A stretch of DNA of 64,000 nucleotides, taken from assembly GCF_000359745.1 (NCBI RefSeq), contig NZ_AQHN01000054.1, forward strand, positions 62,001 through 126,000, given 5' to 3'. This DNA comes from Rhizobium freirei PRF 81 (GTDB lineage Bacteria; Pseudomonadota; Alphaproteobacteria; Rhizobiales; Rhizobiaceae). Made by a program: the position numbers and the translations under genes. The notes under the pieces were generated by a model. That model was not told the origin of the DNA. It made no database searches and worked only from the letters and a program-made list of their open reading frames with translations. The stretch's first letter is position 1. Every line of letters starts with the position of its first letter. Below are positions 61,087-64,000 of the stretch, in pieces.

Positions 61087-63402
61087 ATGACTTCGACAAC
61101 ACAACAGAGCCGCTATCGCGTTGAGGGCATGGACTGCGCGTCCTGCGCTGCGAAGATCGACACAGCCGTTCGCCGCCTGCAGGGGGTCGAAGACGTCTCC
61201 GTCTCGGTCACTGCTGGCACGATGACGGTCAAGCACCAGGGCGACGAAGCCCTCGCCCCGGCCATCGCCAAGCGCGTTACAGGATTGGGCTATAAAGTCA
61301 TTCCGCTTCCGCAAAGCAGCGCACCGATAGCCAAGACCGAAGACGAAAGCCATGCCTGCGGCTGCGGTCACGACCATCATGATCATTCGTCGCATGACCA
61401 TGACCACGAAGGGCACGACCATGACAATGGATCCGGCGGTCATCGACACGATCATGCAGGGCATAGCCACAAGGCGCAGGTCGAAGTCGTCGCCGGTCTC
61501 CATGGTCACGATCACGGACCGACCAGCGGTCCATGGTGGAAATCTGCCAAGGGTCGCCTGACCATCGCCAGCGGTGTGGCCGTTGCAGCGGCCTGGGCTA
61601 TCGGCAAGATGGTCCCGGAACTGGATGCCTGGATCTTCACCGTCGCCATGCTGGTCGGCCTTATTCCGATTGCCCGGCGCGCATTCATGGCCGCAATTGC
61701 CGGAACGCCTTTCTCGATCGAGATGCTGATGACGGTAGCCGCGATCGGCGCCGTCATCATCGGCGCCAGCGAAGAGGCAGCGGCCGTCGTCTTTCTGTTC
61801 CTGATCGGCGAGCTGCTGGAAGGTGTCGCGGCGAGCAAGGCGCGGGCCAGCATTCAATCGCTGACCGACCTGGTGCCGAAGACGGCTCTTGTCGAAAAAG
61901 ACGGCAAGATCAGTGAGGTGCAGGCAGAGAGCCTGCCGGTCGGCGCCATCATTCTCGTGCGCCCTGGTGATCGTATCTCTGCCGATGGCGTGATCGCGTC
62001 CGGCGAAAGCGCGATCGACGAAGCACCCGTCACCGGCGAGAGCACGCCCGTTCGCAAGGGCGCCGGCTCTGTCGTCTTTGCAGGCACCGTCAACGGCGAT
62101 GCGGCGCTGCGCGTCCGTGTCACGGCCGCAGCCGCCGACAACACAATCGCACGCGTCGTCAAGCTGGTGGAGGAGGCGCAGGAATCGAAGGCGCCGACCG
62201 AGCGCTTCATCGACCGCTTCTCGCGCTATTATACACCCGGCGTCGTGGTGGTTGGCGCGCTCGTCGCCATCATCCCTCCGCTGTTTCTGGGCGGCGCCTG
62301 GGGCGAATGGGTCTATAAGGGTCTGGCGATCCTGCTAATCGGCTGCCCCTGCGCCCTGGTCATTTCGACGCCGGCGGCAATCGCGGCCTCCCTGTCTTCT
62401 GGCGCCAGACGCGGCCTGCTACTCAAGGGTGGAGCCGTACTGGAAAATATCGGCAAGGTGACGGCTGTTGCTTTCGACAAGACGGGCACGCTGACGGAAG
62501 GCAAGCCCAAGGTCACCGATCTCGTCGGCCTCGGCACGGCTGATGCTGAAGTGCTGCGCCTGGCAGCAGCCCTTGAAACCGGCTCCAGCCATCCCCTCGC
62601 CCGAGCGATCCTCGATCGCGCTTCTGCAGATGGTATCGAAGTCCCATCGATCCTCGATGCGAAGGCGATCGGCGGCAAGGGCGTCAGCGGCACGGTCGAT
62701 GGCCTTGAAGTTTTCTTCGGCTCGCCGCAGGCCGCAGCCGACAAGGTTTCGCTTGCGCCGGAACAGTCCGCACGGATCGCTGCGCTCAACGACGAGGGAA
62801 AGACGGTTTCCGTTCTTCTCGCCAAGGGAAGCGTTGCCGGGCTGCTGGCAATGCGCGACGAACCGCGCGCCGATACTGCGGCGGGCCTGAAGGCGCTCAC
62901 GGATGCCGGCATCAAGACGATCATGCTGACCGGCGACAACAAGCGGACCGCGCAAGCGATCGGCAAGACCCTCGGCATCGAGGTTCGGGCGGAATTGCTG
63001 CCCGAGGATAAGCAGCGCATCGTCGGCGAGTTGAAACGCCAAGGCCTTCGCGTCGCCAAGGTCGGCGACGGCATCAACGATGCGCCTGCACTGGCCGCCG
63101 CCGATGTCGGGATCGCCATGGGCGGCGGAACGGATGTTGCACTCGAAACTGCTGACGCCGCGGTGCTGCATGGCCGTGTCGGCGACGTCATCGAAATGAT
63201 CGACCTTTCGAAACGGACGATGAGCAATATCGGCCAGAACATCACGATCGCGCTCGGCCTCAAAGGCGTCTTCCTGGTCACCACCATCATCGGCATCACC
63301 GGCCTCTGGCCTGCGATCCTTGCCGATACCGGAGCAACCGTGCTGGTCACCATGAACGCCCTGCGCCTGCTCGGCGGCAAGCGCCGGCAGATAGCGGCCT
63401 GA
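61087..63402 (+). CDS. zntA: Zn/Cd/Pb-exporting P-type ATPase (ZntA/CadA type)
   Basis: The 771-residue P1B-type ATPase has an N-terminal metal-binding HMA domain with C17-x2-C20 in GMDCASCAAK. A His/Asp-rich stretch follows (about 92-142, with many HDH words). It has the CPC membrane metal site (420-422), phosphorylation Asp464 in DKTGTLTEG, the HP locus SSHPLARAI, TGDNKRTAQAIG and GDGINDAPALAAADVGIAMG. Export of Zn(II), Cd(II) or Pb(II) from the cytosol is the family role. The MerR-type promoter upstream fits metal induction. A terminator hairpin follows. Confidence 0.93.
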   Translation: MTSTTQQSRYRVEGMDCASCAAKIDTAVRRLQGVEDVSVSVTAGTMTVKHQGDEALAPAIAKRVTGLGYKVIPLPQSSAPIAKTEDESHACGCGHDHHDHSSHDHDHEGHDHDNGSGGHRHDHAGHSHKAQVEVVAGLHGHDHGPTSGPWWKSAKGRLTIASGVAVAAAWAIGKMVPELDAWIFTVAMLVGLIPIARRAFMAAIAGTPFSIEMLMTVAAIGAVIIGASEEAAAVVFLFLIGELLEGVAASKARASIQSLTDLVPKTALVEKDGKISEVQAESLPVGAIILVRPGDRISADGVIASGESAIDEAPVTGESTPVRKGAGSVVFAGTVNGDAALRVRVTAAAADNTIARVVKLVEEAQESKAPTERFIDRFSRYYTPGVVVVGALVAIIPPLFLGGAWGEWVYKGLAILLIGCPCALVISTPAAIAASLSSGARRGLLLKGGAVLENIGKVTAVAFDKTGTLTEGKPKVTDLVGLGTADAEVLRLAAALETGSSHPLARAILDRASADGIEVPSILDAKAIGGKGVSGTVDGLEVFFGSPQAAADKVSLAPEQSARIAALNDEGKTVSVLLAKGSVAGLLAMRDEPRADTAAGLKALTDAGIKTIMLTGDNKRTAQAIGKTLGIEVRAELLPEDKQRIVGELKRQGLRVAKVGDGINDAPALAAADVGIAMGGGTDVALETADAAVLHGRVGDVIEMIDLSKRTMSNIGQNITIALGLKGVFLVTTIIGITGLWPAILADTGATVLVTMNALRLLGGKRRQIAA

Positions 63403-63423
63403 AGACAGAAGAGAGACCACCAG

Positions 63424-63452
63424 CGGGCGCCGAACGATATTCGGCGCCCGTT
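63424..63452 (+). terminator. Terminator hairpin between zntA and AraC gene
   Basis: CGGGCGCCGAA (63424-63434) pairs perfectly with TTCGGCGCCCG (63440-63450) around CGATA, followed only by TTGCT. It lies between convergent genes and may serve both, although neither side has a strong T-run. Confidence 0.6.
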
Positions 63453-63485
63453 GCTATGTCGGTTGAATGCGATGTACCGTCCGCT

Positions 63486-64000
63486 TCAGCTCGTTCTTAC
63501 GGAAAGATAGCGACGCGGTGACAAACCAAATGCCTTTTTGAACATCGCAATGAAGCTGCTCGCGCTCGCATAGCCCAGGCTTTCGGCCACCTCGATGATC
63601 GTGCTACCGGCGGTCAGATGTTCGAGCGCAAGCAGCAATCGCGCCTGCTGCCGCCAATTTGCGAAGGACATGCCGGCTTCCGCATGGAACAGACGCCGCG
63701 CCGATCGCTCGGAAATGCCGGCCTGCTGTGCCAGCGCATGAAATGTCTGCTCGCACGCAGGATCCCGCAGCACGGTCTCGGCGATACGAAGGACGCGCCG
63801 GTCGGCCGGCATGGGCAGATGCAGACTCTCGGTCGGCGCTGCGCGAACCTCATCCAGCAAAACGGCCGCAAGACGGCGCTGTTGCGGCGAGAGCTTCTCC
63901 TCCCAACGCCAGGTCGTCGCTCTGCGCACGAGTGCGCGCAACACATCGCTGACACTCAGTACGCATGGGCTTTTCGGCAGGCTGGCACTGGCATCCGGGG
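63486..64000 (-). CDS. AraC-family transcriptional regulator, 5' part beyond the window
   Basis: The C-terminal region contains both AraC helix-turn-helices (CEQTFHALAQQAGISERSARRLFHAEAGMSFANWRQQARLLLALEHL and IIEVAESLGYASASSFIAMFKKAFG with the usual SPRRY). The reading frame stays open to position 64000. The residues beyond the GTG at 63944 (LPKSPCVLSVSDVL) match the linker after a cupin domain, so the true start lies outside the window. It probably senses a small molecule; its target is not seen. It is convergent with zntA. Confidence 0.88.
   Translation of the reverse strand, partial: PDASASLPKSPCVLSVSDVLRALVRRATTWRWEEKLSPQQRRLAAVLLDEVRAAPTESLHLPMPADRRVLRIAETVLRDPACEQTFHALAQQAGISERSARRLFHAEAGMSFANWRQQARLLLALEHLTAGSTIIEVAESLGYASASSFIAMFKKAFGLSPRRYLSVRTS

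Noticed and set aside
1..64000. CRISPR array, tRNA, rRNA, phage or transposase genes
   Set aside because: No regularly spaced identical repeats, no tRNA T-loop-type sequence and no integrase or transposase motifs were seen.

Overview
The window looks like a chromosomal stretch of a Rhizobium-type alphaproteobacterium. The dctA/dctBD locus has the rhizobial divergent layout with a sigma-54 promoter and upstream DctD-type sites. Other supporting features are a DUF1127 protein next to CCTCCTCCC hairpin RNA, a cydDCABX operon, thiMED under a TPP riboswitch, a family of about 100-bp mosaic intergenic repeats, and many sugar ABC importers. No phage, integrase, insertion sequence, CRISPR array, rRNA or tRNA was seen. 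Identification rests on recognising protein families by eye; no database search was made.

Layout. 1-7.9 kb holds small hypothetical proteins, a GNAT acetyltransferase, two overlapping alpha/beta-hydrolase esterases, a DUF763 protein, and an aminotransferase divergent from a YheO/DauR-like regulator across a shared palindrome. 8-15.4 kb is an apparent operon of a FadR-type regulator, a Cys/Met-metabolism PLP enzyme and a complete CUT1 (MalE-type) sugar importer, followed by a DUF2278/lamin-tail protein. 15.4-22.3 kb has an M24 peptidase, a Spy/CpxP-like exported protein, an OmpR-type two-component pair, a small XRE protein and a Nudix hydrolase. 22.4-27.2 kb is the C4-dicarboxylate system: DctB senses, DctD activates sigma-54, DctA transports. 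27.3-28.8 kb has a YghU-type glutathione transferase, the CCTCCTCCC RNA array and DUF1127.

29-32.2 kb is the riboswitch-controlled thiamine salvage operon thiM-thiE-thiD-SDR. 32.2-39.1 kb has an UppP-type phosphatase, a receiver-like hypothetical, an StcD-like flavin demethylase, a DMT transporter divergent from a LysR regulator, and a cupin. 39.4-46.1 kb is an AraC-regulated CUT2 sugar importer with an SDR and an FGGY pentulose kinase, plausibly for a pentitol or pentulose. 46.4-48.7 kb has a 35-residue membrane protein, a DUF983 protein and a MocR-type regulator. 49-55.4 kb is cydDCABX, encoding cytochrome bd oxidase and its assembly exporter. 56-64 kb has a universal stress protein, an ArsB-like carrier, a TetR regulator with its MDR dehydrogenase, a membrane GGDEF protein, a Zn/Cd/Pb P-type ATPase behind a MerR-type promoter, and an AraC gene cut by the window end.

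The most unusual items are the hairpin array with anti-Shine-Dalgarno loops beside DUF1127 (28.3-28.8 kb), the PLP-lyase/CUT1 operon, the pentitol-type CUT2 operon, an StcD-like enzyme lacking one of four Fe-S cysteines, and several palindromes that sit on promoters.
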